Source: Ancrocorticia populi
GTDB lineage: Bacteria > Actinomycetota > Actinomycetes > Actinomycetales > Actinomycetaceae
Length of the DNA stretch: 64,000 nucleotides
NCBI RefSeq assembly: GCF_003123745.1
Contig: NZ_QETB01000004.1
Location: 124,001 to 188,000, forward strand
Reading direction: 5' to 3'
This document shows positions 54,681 to 63,722 of this stretch, piece by piece (positions within the stretch are counted from its first letter, which is position 1; each line of letters starts with the position of its first letter). The notes below the pieces were generated by a model. The model did no database searches, was not told the DNA's origin, and worked only from the letters and a program-made list of their open reading frames with translations. A program made the translations under genes and the position numbers.

Positions 54681-55849
54681 CAGTGACCTCCCAATGACGG
54701 GCCTCCGCCGGGAGCGCCCCGGCTAGACGCGCCGCGTCCCCTGAACTCGTTACCGGGGCGGACCTCCGGCGAGGCGCTGGACTTGCCATCTGGGGATACG
54801 ATCGGCTCTTGACTCGCCTGGAACTTCCCGATGCTGACAACCGCGTCCGGATCCAGATTTCGGCGCAGGAGCGCGAGGGCTAGAGGCCCCTCCTCGTAGT
54901 GACGCACACCTGAGGTCACCTGACCAACCGTTCGGTCTCCGAAAAGCACAGGATCGCCGTGTGCTGGAAGCTTATCGGGCGGGCCCTCCAGATACAAAAG
55001 AGTTAACCTCCGTGGTGGCTTGCCAAGGTTGACCAACTTCGCCACAGTTTCCTGACCGCGATAGCAGCCCTTTTCGAGGTGAACTGCCGTCCTAATCCAA
55101 TCGAGCTCGTGCGGAAGGGAGCGCTCTCCCACTTCTAATGCCTGACGCGGCCGCCAATACCCCACGCGAAGGGCCTCCCATGCGGTGACGCCCGCGGGAG
55201 AAAGACCTTCGTCTTCGATCAGATGGGTTGCTGCCGTCTCTAGATCGGCTCGGTTGATCAAGGCGATCATACGGTGCGCACCGGCCGCTGGATGGTCATC
55301 ATCGGGCGGGCCATACGTTGCAGCGAAGGGTGCTGTATCCGGCCACGGATCATCCCAGACAAGCGGAGTGGAGCCATCTGGGTTCAGGGCTACAGTCTCT
55401 AGTGCTTTGTGGATTCCGCCGTAGCCACCAAACATGGTGATATCCGGGCGGTCAATCGCCGCAACGTCCATCATGAACTTCATAGACATGAGGAACTCGC
55501 GTAGTGGCGCACCGGCGCCTACGTCCGCGAGCAACCACGTGGATTCGGCGGTCTGAAGCACTCCGGCCACGCTCTCAATGTGGCCCGTGGGACTGAGGAC
55601 CATAAGCTCTGTGGATTCTCCGGGTTTGAGGTTCTCCACATCCTGCGTTGTTAACAGGTGGAGCAGCTTGAGCCGGTCAGGCCCACGGAGTTCGATAACC
55701 TCTCGGTTAGAAAGATCGGTAAATGCCTCCCCCGCATCCAAAGCTCGTTGCTCCGGGAAAGGGGCGGTGTAGTGTGCGGCGATGCCTTGATCAAGATCGT
55801 CGGCTTCCACGGCGTGAAGGAGAGATATCAGTGGGCTCTTTTCGGACAT
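54680..55849 (-). CDS. ygfZ: folate-binding protein YgfZ/GcvT-like
   Basis: Tetrahydrofolate-dependent factor for assembly or repair of certain Fe-S enzymes. The diagnostic KGCYRGQETVAK motif is near residue 265. The N-terminal half has LTTQDVENLKPGESTELMVLSPTG, and WEALRVGYWRPRQALE precedes the motif. A glycine-rich disordered tail of about 40 residues ends the 389-residue protein. It follows the FABP gene by 9 bases. Confidence 0.9.
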   Translation of the reverse strand: MSEKSPLISLLHAVEADDLDQGIAAHYTAPFPEQRALDAGEAFTDLSNREVIELRGPDRLKLLHLLTTQDVENLKPGESTELMVLSPTGHIESVAGVLQTAESTWLLADVGAGAPLREFLMSMKFMMDVAAIDRPDITMFGGYGGIHKALETVALNPDGSTPLVWDDPWPDTAPFAATYGPPDDDHPAAGAHRMIALINRADLETAATHLIEDEGLSPAGVTAWEALRVGYWRPRQALEVGERSLPHELDWIRTAVHLEKGCYRGQETVAKLVNLGKPPRRLTLLYLEGPPDKLPAHGDPVLFGDRTVGQVTSGVRHYEEGPLALALLRRNLDPDAVVSIGKFQASQEPIVSPDGKSSASPEVRPGNEFRGRGASSRGAPGGGPSLGGH

Positions 55850-55858
55850 TACCTCGCC

Positions 55859-56437
55859 CTACTCAGACGCTTGGCCGCGAGAGAGGCGGCCGGCCATATA
55901 GCTTCGTAACTCCGCCCCGAAAGCCGCCATATCGTAGGCCACAAAGAAGTCTGACTGCACAAGGCCTCCCACGAGCCGTGCCTCAGTCATTTCAGCTGCC
56001 GTGGGTGAGCCAGCGATAGCATCGGCGGCCAGTTGAAGCTGGGGCCCCTTAATAAGACCAACCCAAGTGGTGGCATGGCCAGCAGGCGAAGCCGTCATAG
56101 CCTCGAGGAGCGTTGCTCCATCGCGCTTTTCGGCGCCAGGGGTAGCGCGCAAATAGCCCGTGGCCGAACTCCAGAGTTCACCCTTGGACAGTTCGTCATA
56201 CATGGCCGCCCCGGGTACTTCCTGATCAACGGCGCCAGCAGGTTCGTTGGCTAGCCAGACGTCTGAGCGAATACGGAGGTATGGGCCATTATTGTCATTA
56301 TCGATCGTCAATTCGTGAAGGTAAGCCGCCGCATCGATACCTTCGTATTCGAGCACACCAGCTCCGCGCCACGAATCCATTAGCCACGCCATGGGATAGC
56401 ACTCGGGTGCAAGATTCTCCGGGATTTGAAAGACCAT
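55859..56437 (-). CDS. FABP/nitrobindin-family protein
   Basis: 192-residue beta-barrel protein of the DUF1794/THAP4-like group, whose members can bind heme. MAWLMDSWRGAGVLEY is the conserved opening, GELWSSATGYLRATP and VGLIKGPQLQLAAD form middle strands, and AYDMAAFGAELRSYMAGRL is the C-terminal helix region. In heme-binding relatives a His stands near the end (typically PHxSxRL); here the position appears to be Tyr, so heme binding is uncertain. It lies between a membrane protein and ygfZ in one direction, a common actinobacterial pairing. Confidence 0.82.
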   Translation of the reverse strand: MVFQIPENLAPECYPMAWLMDSWRGAGVLEYEGIDAAAYLHELTIDNDNNGPYLRIRSDVWLANEPAGAVDQEVPGAAMYDELSKGELWSSATGYLRATPGAEKRDGATLLEAMTASPAGHATTWVGLIKGPQLQLAADAIAGSPTAAEMTEARLVGGLVQSDFFVAYDMAAFGAELRSYMAGRLSRGQASE

Positions 56438-56446
56438 GTGCCAAGG

Positions 56447-57274
56447 CTAGAGCACAAGAAGGGCGAGGGCATACCCAACAACGCCGATGGCGGAAACCGG
56501 GATCAGGCCGAAACCGGCCCGTGCCACTCCCCCGTCACGCATCCCCACCATGCGAGCGAGCCCATCAAGGCCCCACATCACAAGCCCAAGACACACCGCT
56601 AGGAAAAGGCATGGCCACCAGCCCATATCGGGCAAGAAATACTGAGCGATCGCAGCACCCGCCAACGCCCCGAGGGGCACACCAATCAACCGAGCCGTCC
56701 CGAGGAACAGAATCGAAACAGTGAGAGCCCCACCGATCCCGCCAGCGCAAAGAAGTCCGAGGTATCCGCCACCCTGAGTCCGGGCCATCAGCATCCACAG
56801 CGAACCCATCATGGTGATGAGCGCGGCGGTGTATGTGCCAGATACCTGTCGGAGCAGATTCTCCCTCGGGCCGGGCCGGAACATCTCCGCCAAGAACACA
56901 AGCAGAACCGATAACGCCGCCACCAACGCTAGATCTTCTGCCGTCCCAAGAGACGCGGCCGCTAATGCGCCAGCGGCCACCACGAGGAGGCACACTCGCG
57001 CAATTCCCTCGTGCGGCAGCTCTAGCAGGCGCGGTAAGGAGAACGCCAAGAAGCCCATAACGGCAGCCAATCCGGCAAGAAGAACTATGAACCTCACACC
57101 GAAAGGATCAAGCACCACCGCCTGCAACTGCACATCTGCCGAAGACGATCCGGCCCCTTTACCGTACGCAGCTTGTGCCATACCAGCGCCCAACAGCACA
57201 ACCCCAACCAACGCTGGCAGCATGATGCCGAGGAATTGCCTGCGCGTTTCTGGAAATGATCGGAGCTGTTCCAC
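56447..57274 (-). CDS. multi-pass membrane protein of unknown function
   Basis: 275 residues with seven or eight hydrophobic segments, such as IMLPALVGVVLLGAGMAQAA, FIVLLAGLAAVMGFLAFSL and CLFLAVCLGLVMWGLDGLA. I do not recognise a family. The stop lies 9 bases before the FABP gene, so it is probably the first gene of membrane protein - FABP - ygfZ - DUF2516 - dtd. The ATG at 57274 follows a CGACGACGG-containing intergenic region shared with the divergent glnR-like gene. Confidence 0.65.
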   Translation of the reverse strand: MEQLRSFPETRRQFLGIMLPALVGVVLLGAGMAQAAYGKGAGSSSADVQLQAVVLDPFGVRFIVLLAGLAAVMGFLAFSLPRLLELPHEGIARVCLLVVAAGALAAASLGTAEDLALVAALSVLLVFLAEMFRPGPRENLLRQVSGTYTAALITMMGSLWMLMARTQGGGYLGLLCAGGIGGALTVSILFLGTARLIGVPLGALAGAAIAQYFLPDMGWWPCLFLAVCLGLVMWGLDGLARMVGMRDGGVARAGFGLIPVSAIGVVGYALALLVL

Positions 57275-57601
57275 CTCAGAATCTTCTCACGTCGAACCGG
57301 TCCACGGGCAACGTTGGTCCAGATCCCGCGTGTCCGGGCCACCCCGAAGCCAGGCTTCGTACGTGGCCCATTCCTTTACTTTGACGACGACGGCGAATTA
57401 CCACCGTGTTTCACGAAAATGACACTTTTGTATCTTTGAGCCATGAAAGGAGCTGCTCAAGCGGCGAGAGATCATACCTTTTCAGTGACATGCCGCCAAT
57501 CTATATTCGGAAGGCTCACACCGTGAACAGCTATTCTCAGCGCGCGCATAGTAGGCACCCGTGCAACTATGATGGGTCTGTTACTACCAACGGGAGGTGC
57601 G
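57275..57601. promoter_or_regulatory. divergent promoter region, membrane protein / glnR-like gene
   Basis: 327 bases without a gene. GACGACGACGG at 57383-57393 belongs to the dispersed motif family. The right end carries the GGGAGGTGCG ribosome site of the regulator. Confidence 0.4.
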
Positions 57602-58276
57602 ATGGCAGGAATAGTACTGTTCACGTCTGAACCGGCAGCGCCCACAGATGTCCTCCCCGGGCTGGCCCTCCTCACACTCGATGTAGAAGTAGCGCCACTG
57701 ACAACTTCCGCCCTAGCGATGAACTTGGACGCTGACACACTCATTCTTGATGGGCGGAGGGATCTTGTTTCAGCCCGCTCTCTATGCCGTGCTGCCAGCG
57801 GCGCGATGGAAGCCCCACCAATCCTCCTCGTGCTCGAAGAAGGAGGATTCGCAGTAGTTGCCGTCTCATGGGGCGCAACCGATACCGTGTTATACAGCGC
57901 TCCCCCGGCCGAGATTCAAGCCCGCATCCGGATGATGAGTGATCGGGCTCAGGCTGAGGCACGCCAAGAGAGCATTGATCAAAGCATTCTGGCAATCGGA
58001 GGGTTAACCATCGATTCCAACGCTTTCATGGCCCGCGCTGGCGATCGGCAGCTCAATCTGACGTACAAGGAGTTCGAACTCCTCCGATATCTTGCCGCAA
58101 ATCCAAACAAGGTGATCTCCCGCGACGGACTGCTCCAGGAAGTTTGGGGATATGACTACTTCGGAGGCTCACGAACCGTCGATGTGCATGTCCGCAGGCT
58201 CCGAGCCAAACTGGGGCCAGAGTACGAATCCCTCATTTCCACCGTGCGCAACGTTGGCTACCGGTTCGACGCCTAA
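57602..58276 (+). CDS. GlnR-type orphan response regulator (winged helix)
   Basis: 224-residue regulator. The receiver half is divergent, with ADTLILDGRRDLVSARSLCR, LEEGGFAVVAVSWGATD and APPAEIQARIRMM, as in GlnR proteins, which act without phosphorylation. The C-terminal OmpR/PhoB winged helix is strongly conserved: LNLTYKEFELLRYLAANPNK, LLQEVWGYDYFGGSRTVDVHVRRLRAKLG, RNVGYRFDA. The ATG at 57602 has GGGAGG upstream. In many actinobacteria glnR lies near pst/phoU genes, as here. Control of nitrogen genes, with cross-talk to phosphate, is the family role. Confidence 0.82.
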   Translation: MAGIVLFTSEPAAPTDVLPGLALLTLDVEVAPLTTSALAMNLDADTLILDGRRDLVSARSLCRAASGAMEAPPILLVLEEGGFAVVAVSWGATDTVLYSAPPAEIQARIRMMSDRAQAEARQESIDQSILAIGGLTIDSNAFMARAGDRQLNLTYKEFELLRYLAANPNKVISRDGLLQEVWGYDYFGGSRTVDVHVRRLRAKLGPEYESLISTVRNVGYRFDA

Positions 58277-58409
58277 TCAGCAGCCCGACACAACTTACTC
58301 CTAAGTAGTTTTCGGCCACTTTTCCTTGAAATATCAGCGTTTCGAGTCGCAGTGAATTCGCGACCAAAAAGTTATCAAATGAATGCGAGACATGCACGAT
58401 CTTGGGTGT

Positions 58410-58549
58410 TATGCTGTTTGTACGACATCGGATCACGGAAGCCCCGGGCTCCAACTATTGCCGCTCCGAGCGGCCTTCGCGCCGACTGGCGCTCTCGGGT
58501 TCGGTGTCTTACAGGTAAGAGCCGCACAATGTGCGGCTCTTACCTTTTT
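58410..58549 (+). ncRNA. candidate small RNA with strong intrinsic terminator
   Basis: TATGCT at 58410-58415 could be a -10 element. About 100 bases later a perfect 14-base stem (58514-58527 with 58531-58544) is followed by TTTTT, the best intrinsic terminator of the window. Between them lie further hairpins (GCCGCTCCGAGCGGC, GCGCCGACTGGCGC). It lies 140-270 bases beyond the glnR-like stop, so it may equally be that gene's 3' region. No coding frame is convincing. Confidence 0.45.
58514..58549 (+). terminator. intrinsic terminator downstream of glnR-like gene
   Basis: GGTAAGAGCCGCAC-AAT-GTGCGGCTCTTACC followed by five T residues; perfect stem and canonical tail. Confidence 0.92.
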
Positions 58550-58615
58550 CTCTGTTCAGGCTTGAGGCCGGGAGCAGGGGTTAAAGGGGTTATTCCGGCT
58601 CTGCCCACGCGGCAA

Positions 58616-58644
58616 GGTAAACAGAAGGTGAACAAATGGTGAAA
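58616..58644. promoter_or_regulatory. PHO box-like direct repeats
   Basis: GGTAAAC, GGTGAAC and GGTGAAA start at 58616, 58627 and 58638, an exact 11-base period with 4-base spacers. Their complement GTTTACC/GTTCACC/TTTCACC matches the repeat of actinobacterial PhoP boxes (consensus GTTCACC). It lies about 290 bases upstream of the DUF47-pit pair and suggests phosphate-starvation control. Confidence 0.7.
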
Positions 58645-58933
58645 AGCCGGGACTATATCAAGAAAACGGTGCACCATCCCACACTGGCTCTAGGCCGTAC
58701 GGCCTAGGGTGTTTCACTGGCAGGGTTAGCGGCTCAAAGTCCGCGATAATCCGCCGATTCTGCGTTAGTTGCACAGCTAGAATCAGCGGCTCTGAGACCT
58801 CCATACTTGCCGGATTTGTGGCCGATTATGATAGTAATCTCCCCAAGTAGATAGGACTGCGCGTTCACATGGCCTATTCTGCTTAGTGGAATGCCGTTCA
58901 TCTTGCGGCAACCTTGAACCTCAAGGAGATCTC
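58645..58933. promoter_or_regulatory. leader of the DUF47-pit operon with palindromes
   Basis: A perfect 18-base palindrome CTAGGCCGTACGGCCTAG lies at 58690-58707. A stem CCGCCGATTCT / AGAATCAGCGG lies at 58751-58761 and 58779-58789. No gene is present; these could be regulator sites or an RNA leader structure. Confidence 0.45.
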
Positions 58934-59554
58934 GTGGCTTTTAAGAAGTCCAAATCTGATGGCCTGTTCGAGCTATTGGCGGATCAATCGCAATACCTCG
59001 TACAAGCGGCCGACATCCTGACCAAAATTATCGGTGCAGACCCTCAAAGCCGCAGCGCCCTGAACGATGAGCTCCATAAGGTTGAGCACAGGGCTGACGA
59101 AGCTTGCCACACAGTGCTGCGCAAGGTGAACCAGTCCTTCGTTCTCCCCTTCGATCGCGAGGATCTCTACGAGCTCGCCTCGGTAGTGGACGATTGTATT
59201 GATCTTATGGATGAGGCCGGGGACAACATCGTCCTGTACAAGCCAGGCATGCTCCCTGACGGCGTGAACACTCAGGTGGAGATCCTTCGCAACTGCGCTG
59301 CACTCAGCCATGACACCTTGGGTCAGCTCTCGGTGATCAATGAGAAGACCCGAGACTTCTGGATCGAAATCAACCAGCTGGAGAATCAAGGCGATCAGGT
59401 CTATCGCAAGATGGTCAGCTCACTGTTCGAGAACGCTACAGACGCCCTCGAGGTCATGAAGGTCAAGCTGGTACTTGACGTGATCGAGGATGCCATCGAC
59501 GCCTTCGAGAAACTCTCGGGCACCATTGAATCGATCGCGATCAAGGAGTCCTGA
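58934..59554 (+). CDS. DUF47 PhoU-like protein, Pit accessory regulator
   Basis: 206-residue all-helical protein related to PhoU that pairs with Pit transporters and modulates phosphate uptake. It shows two PhoU-like three-helix repeats with acidic metal-type residues: KVEHRADEACHTVL, DREDLYELASVVDDCIDLMDEAGD, and VLDVIEDAIDAFEKL. I chose the GTG at 58934, 5 bases after AAGGAG, giving VAFKKSKSDG. A GTG at 58886 lacks a ribosome site. The pit gene begins 2 bases after the stop. Confidence 0.92.
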   Translation: MAFKKSKSDGLFELLADQSQYLVQAADILTKIIGADPQSRSALNDELHKVEHRADEACHTVLRKVNQSFVLPFDREDLYELASVVDDCIDLMDEAGDNIVLYKPGMLPDGVNTQVEILRNCAALSHDTLGQLSVINEKTRDFWIEINQLENQGDQVYRKMVSSLFENATDALEVMKVKLVLDVIEDAIDAFEKLSGTIESIAIKES

Positions 59555-59556
59555 TC

Positions 59557-60576
59557 TTGACCGAGACCCTTCTGCTGGTCATATTCATTGTTGCCGTAGC
59601 GTTCATTTTTGACTTCACGAACGGCTTCCATGATGCGGCGAACGCAATCGCCACCTCCGTTGCTACTCGCGCACTGACCACCCGTCAAGCGCTCACGATG
59701 GCGGCGGTTATGAACTTTATCGGCGCTTTCCTAGGCACTGGGGTCGCGGAGACCATCGGCGGTGGAATCATCCACATCCCCGATGCCGAAACGGCCCACG
59801 TTGGCCTAGCGATTGTACTGGGCGCCCTTGCCGGCGCCATCATCTGGAACCTCATCACATGGTGGTTCGGGTTGCCTTCTTCTTCATCCCACGGCCTCAT
59901 TGGCGGCCTCGCCGGTGCAGGCCTTGTGGGCGCACTGACTGTTCACTGGGACGTCATCTTGGACAAGGTGGTGATCCCCATGGTGCTCTCTCCGGTGGTG
60001 GGCTTCGTGCTGGCCTACCTAGTCATGAAGATCCTGCTTGCCTTCTTGGCGAACGCCTCATACAAGCCCACGATGCGCCGTTTCCGGCACCTCCAAACAA
60101 TTTCGGCTGCGGCAATGGCACTGGGCCACGGCCTTCAGGACGCACAGAAGACCATGGGTGTTGTGGTCCTCGCGCTCGTTGCTGGCGGTTACCATGAGCC
60201 GGGCGATTCCGGCATCCCTAACTGGGTAAAGATTGGCGCCGCTCTGGCAATTTCGTTGGGCACATACTCGGGTGGCCAGCGCATCATGAAGACACTCGGA
60301 CAGAAGATCATCGATCTTGACCCAGCCCGGGGCTTTGCAGCAGAGGGAGTCGCAGCCGGCGTGCTGTACACAACCGCATTCGTGTGGGCCGCTCCAATCT
60401 CCACAACGCACACAATCACCTCGGCGATCATGGGTGTGGGCGCGACGAGGCGGCGTTCAGCCGTGCGCTGGAGCGTTGCCGGAAACATCGTAACCGCTTG
60501 GGTTCTCACGATTCCCGCCTCCGCCACTATTGCCGCAGCAGTGACATGGCTTCTCCTGCAGGTTATCCCCGCCTAA
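59557..60576 (+). CDS. pit: low-affinity inorganic phosphate transporter Pit
   Basis: 339-residue PiT/PHO4-family permease driven by the proton gradient. The PHO4 signature near the N-terminus is FIFDFTNGFHDAANAIAT, repeated in the second half as SAAAMALGHGLQDAQKTMG. GLPSSSSHGLIGGL and WAAPISTTHTITSAIMGVG are the typical paired loops. The start is a TTG at 59557, with AAGGAGTCC about 8 bases upstream inside the DUF47 gene. About ten membrane segments. It is convergent with pstB. Confidence 0.95.
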   Translation: MTETLLLVIFIVAVAFIFDFTNGFHDAANAIATSVATRALTTRQALTMAAVMNFIGAFLGTGVAETIGGGIIHIPDAETAHVGLAIVLGALAGAIIWNLITWWFGLPSSSSHGLIGGLAGAGLVGALTVHWDVILDKVVIPMVLSPVVGFVLAYLVMKILLAFLANASYKPTMRRFRHLQTISAAAMALGHGLQDAQKTMGVVVLALVAGGYHEPGDSGIPNWVKIGAALAISLGTYSGGQRIMKTLGQKIIDLDPARGFAAEGVAAGVLYTTAFVWAAPISTTHTITSAIMGVGATRRRSAVRWSVAGNIVTAWVLTIPASATIAAAVTWLLLQVIPA

Positions 60577-60629
60577 CACTCGCAGCTCCAGTAAGCGCAG
60601 TCGCGTGAAGTTACTAATTGACACATAAA

Positions 60630-60651
60630 GGGCCCGCCAGCCGGCGGGCCC
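60630..60651 (+). terminator. hairpin between pit and pstB, convergent
   Basis: GGGCCCGCC pairs with GGCGGGCCC around AGCC; on the plus strand it is followed by TTCGTCGTCGTTC. It lies between two convergent stops and could serve both genes. Confidence 0.82.
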
Positions 60652-60669
60652 TTCGTCGTCGTTCAAAAA

Positions 60670-61449
60670 CTAACCGAACCGCCCGGAAACGTAATCCTCC
60701 GTGGCCTTCTCAGACGGGTTGGAGAATATGGTCTCTGTCTCCGCGAACTCGACCAACCGCCCGGGCGCCCCGGCCCCGTCAATGTTGAAGAAGCCTGTCA
60801 TCTGTGAAACGCGAGCCGCCTGCTGCATATTGTGGGTCACGATCACGATAGTGTAGGTGGCCTTGAGCTCCGTCATGAGGTCCTCGATGGCCAGAGTGGA
60901 GATGGGGTCTAGCGCCGAACATGGTTCGTCCATTAGGAGCACGTCAGGCTGAACCGCGATAGCGCGCGCAATGCACAACCGCTGCTGCTGACCACCGGAA
61001 AGCGAGGAGCCGGGACGCCCCAGCCGATCCTTGACTTCCTCCCACAGGTTCGCCCCACGAAGGGAGCGCTCCACGATCTCATCCGCATCCGACTTCTTGA
61101 GCTTCTTGTTGTTCAAGCGAATACCCGCCAAAACGTTATCGCCAATGGACATCGTAGGAAATGGATTGGGGCGCTGAAACACCATGCCCACGTGCCCGCG
61201 AACGTCCACGGGATCGATCCCGGGCGCGTAAATGTCCAACCCGTCAATTCTCACCCCACCCTCCACGTACGCACCGGGGATCACCTCGTGCATGCGGTTG
61301 AGGGAGCGGAGGAAGGTGGATTTGCCGCATCCTGAGGGGCCGATCAAAGCCGTGACCGAAGATGGGTTGATATGGACATTCACGTCCTCCACGGCCTTGT
61401 GCTGGCCATAGTAGATGCTTTCGTTTGTTACATCGATGCCTTGTGACAC
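60670..61449 (-). CDS. pstB: phosphate ABC transporter ATP-binding protein
   Basis: 259-residue ATPase of the high-affinity phosphate importer. Walker [36 protein letters not shown] (Q loop), [17 protein letters not shown] (signature), [15 protein letters not shown] (Walker B) and [14 protein letters not shown] are all present. I chose the GTG at 61449 ([10 protein letters not shown]) with AAAGGGA upstream, which gives the standard PstB length. The in-frame start at 61512 would overlap pstA. It is the last gene of the pst operon. Confidence 0.95.
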   Translation of the reverse strand: MSQGIDVTNESIYYGQHKAVEDVNVHINPSSVTALIGPSGCGKSTFLRSLNRMHEVIPGAYVEGGVRIDGLDIYAPGIDPVDVRGHVGMVFQRPNPFPTMSIGDNVLAGIRLNNKKLKKSDADEIVERSLRGANLWEEVKDRLGRPGSSLSGGQQQRLCIARAIAVQPDVLLMDEPCSALDPISTLAIEDLMTELKATYTIVIVTHNMQQAARVSQMTGFFNIDGAGAPGRLVEFAETETIFSNPSEKATEDYVSGRFG

Positions 61450-61483
61450 TGGTGTCCCTTTCCGAGAAACTTGCCCATCATTA

Positions 61484-62563
61484 TTACCCCTTGGGTGCGA
61501 ACCAGTGGGCAATGAGCTTCGCGATGAGGTTGAGAATAAGTACCAGCACTACCAAGACGAGTGCCCCGCCCCATGCCAGCGAGAAATTGCCGGCAACGTA
61601 CTGGTTATAGACGAACACTGGCAGAGTCATCACCCTGTCGTTGAATAGTGAGAAGTTGTAGTAATCGGTGGATCCCGCGGTGATAAGGAGCGGGGCAGAT
61701 TCACCAATGATTCGGGCGGTGGCAATAACGCATCCGGATACGATGCCCGGAAGCGCTGTGCGTAACACAACCTTGACGATGGTTCGAGATTTCGTGACAC
61801 CCAAGGCGTAGGCGGCCTCGCGCAGTTCGTTCGAGACTAGGCGCAGCATCTCTTCGGTGTTTCGCACCACGAGTGGGGTCATGAGCACCACGAGTGCAGC
61901 CGCGCCCATAAAGCCGGATCGGTACCCTGGATCGCCCACGAGGAGGGGCAACATCGCGGCGGCGAATAGCCCAGCCACAATTGAGGGAATGCCCGTCATG
62001 ATGTCCACGAGGAACGTGATGACCTTCTTCAGCCATCCGCCCTCATACTCGACGAGGTAAATGGCTGTGAAGACGCCGAGTGGAATCGCGATGAGCGCCG
62101 TGGAGAGAGTAACCTCCAACGTGCCGATGATGGCATGGCCGGCACCGGGGACGGCCCCCTCTAGCGTCATGCCCTCTGTGGTGTGGTTGAGGAACGCGCC
62201 AGACATGACGCCAAGACCGTTCACCACCACTGTGTACAGCAGCGAGAGCAGAGGCACCACGGCCAGCAGAAACGAGCCTCCGATGAGGGTTGTTGCTAGG
62301 CGATCTGAACTGTGGCGCGCACCTTCGTAGTTGCGGGACAGGATGAGAATCGCGGCCAGATAGATCAGCACCGCCACTATCGTCATTCCCATGATGTTGG
62401 ACGTCCCATCCGGGCCGCCGAAGGCCAGAACAGATGCCAGTGCTGACACGGCACCTACGGCCCACGGCACCCACTTGGGTAAACGCTTGGTCCCGGCCTT
62501 CGTAGGGTCACCTACCTTGGGTTCCGCATCGTTTCTAACCGCGACGAATTCCGATTCACTCAT
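61484..62563 (-). CDS. pstA: phosphate ABC transporter permease PstA
   Basis: 359-residue inner-membrane permease. A cytosolic N-tail and two extra N-terminal membrane segments precede the usual six-helix domain. Permease features are [17 protein letters not shown], the ATPase-coupling loop [25 protein letters not shown], and [15 protein letters not shown]. The start overlaps the pstC stop by ATGA. Works with PstC as the membrane channel. Confidence 0.94.
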   Translation of the reverse strand: MSESEFVAVRNDAEPKVGDPTKAGTKRLPKWVPWAVGAVSALASVLAFGGPDGTSNIMGMTIVAVLIYLAAILILSRNYEGARHSSDRLATTLIGGSFLLAVVPLLSLLYTVVVNGLGVMSGAFLNHTTEGMTLEGAVPGAGHAIIGTLEVTLSTALIAIPLGVFTAIYLVEYEGGWLKKVITFLVDIMTGIPSIVAGLFAAAMLPLLVGDPGYRSGFMGAAALVVLMTPLVVRNTEEMLRLVSNELREAAYALGVTKSRTIVKVVLRTALPGIVSGCVIATARIIGESAPLLITAGSTDYYNFSLFNDRVMTLPVFVYNQYVAGNFSLAWGGALVLVVLVLILNLIAKLIAHWFAPKG

Positions 62564-63663
62564 GCGTTCGCTCCTGAAAACTCTGAATAACGGGCCATCA
62601 CGCGGCGGGCAGCAAAGTTCACCACGAAGGTGAGGATGAACAAGAGCAGGCCGAGCCCGATGAGGAACTGGCGTTCAAGGCCACCTTGGGCTTCGGGCCA
62701 GTTCAAGGCAATCTGTGAAGCGATCGTAGAGTGCTGGCCCGGGGACATCACGGAGAAGTTCACTTGGAGACCAGCGGATAGAACCATGAGGAGCGCCATC
62801 GTTTCTCCGAGCGCACGGCCGAGGCCCAGCATCGCGGCCGAAACTATCCCAGATCGGCCAATAGGCAGCACCGTCATCCGGATCATCTCCCAGCGGGTAG
62901 CACCAAGCCCAAGCGCTGCCTCTTCAAGGAGCTTGGGTGTTTGCAGGAATACTTCCCTGCACAGGGAGGTAATGATGGGAAGGATCATGATCGCCAGGAC
63001 TAGGCCACCCATCAGGATGTTGCGTGCGGGCGGGACGAAATGAACGAGGTCCGGGGTGAGCGGCCACCAGTCGAAGTTGTCCGCCATATAACCCATACCT
63101 GGGATGTTGCCTACCCACCATTCCATCGCGGGAGTGAGGATATCGGAGATCCACGCAAAGATCGGACGGATCACCGGCTCTAGGGTGTTCATTCCCCACA
63201 GCCCGAACACTACGGAGGGAATCGCGGCGAGGAGGTCTACAACGTAACCTAACGCTCCGGCGAACCGTCGCGGGGCGAAGTGAGAGATAAAGAGCGCGAT
63301 TCCGATGGCAAATGGTGTGGCCACCAAAAGGGCGATGGTCGCTGAGAGGACCGTGCCGAATAGAGCTGCTCCGGCGAACTGCCAGAAGCTCATACCGCGA
63401 GTGAATCCCACCTCGCTCTGAACGGTCTCATCCGATGCGATGAAAGCGGGGTAAGACTGCGATACAAGGAAGAAGGTTACCGCACCAAGCAGCAGGATGA
63501 TGATGATTCCTGCGCCCTTCGCGATACCGGCAAACACGGCATCGCCGCGTCCCTGAACGGCCTTCTTCTGTGGCCTCGTCGTTTTCGCTGGCGTTGCCGC
63601 CGCGGCCCCTTCAGACGCGTTCTTCGCTTTCTCAGGTAGTTTCACGATTGTCTCTGCTGCCAC
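62560..63663 (-). CDS. pstC: phosphate ABC transporter permease PstC
   Basis: 367-residue permease. Features are AIPSVVFGLWGMNTLEPVI, the coupling loop KLLEEAALGLGATRWEMIRM and LGRALGETMALLMVL, typical of PstC. I chose the GTG at 63663, 5 bases after AAGGAG. A longer frame from a GTG at 63726 would abut the pstS stop and has no ribosome site. The first 50 residues are basic and cytosolic. It sits between pstS and pstA in one operon. Confidence 0.93.
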   Translation of the reverse strand: MAAETIVKLPEKAKNASEGAAAATPAKTTRPQKKAVQGRGDAVFAGIAKGAGIIIILLLGAVTFFLVSQSYPAFIASDETVQSEVGFTRGMSFWQFAGAALFGTVLSATIALLVATPFAIGIALFISHFAPRRFAGALGYVVDLLAAIPSVVFGLWGMNTLEPVIRPIFAWISDILTPAMEWWVGNIPGMGYMADNFDWWPLTPDLVHFVPPARNILMGGLVLAIMILPIITSLCREVFLQTPKLLEEAALGLGATRWEMIRMTVLPIGRSGIVSAAMLGLGRALGETMALLMVLSAGLQVNFSVMSPGQHSTIASQIALNWPEAQGGLERQFLIGLGLLLFILTFVVNFAARRVMARYSEFSGANA

Positions 63664-63722
63664 ATGTACTCCTTGTGCGGCGATGGGGCTGGATACTAGC
63701 CTGTAGTACCCAGCCCGGCCAA

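Noticed and set aside
58352-58642. 96-codon gene after the glnR-like gene
   Set aside because: It spans a perfect intrinsic terminator and part of the PHO box, with no ribosome site.
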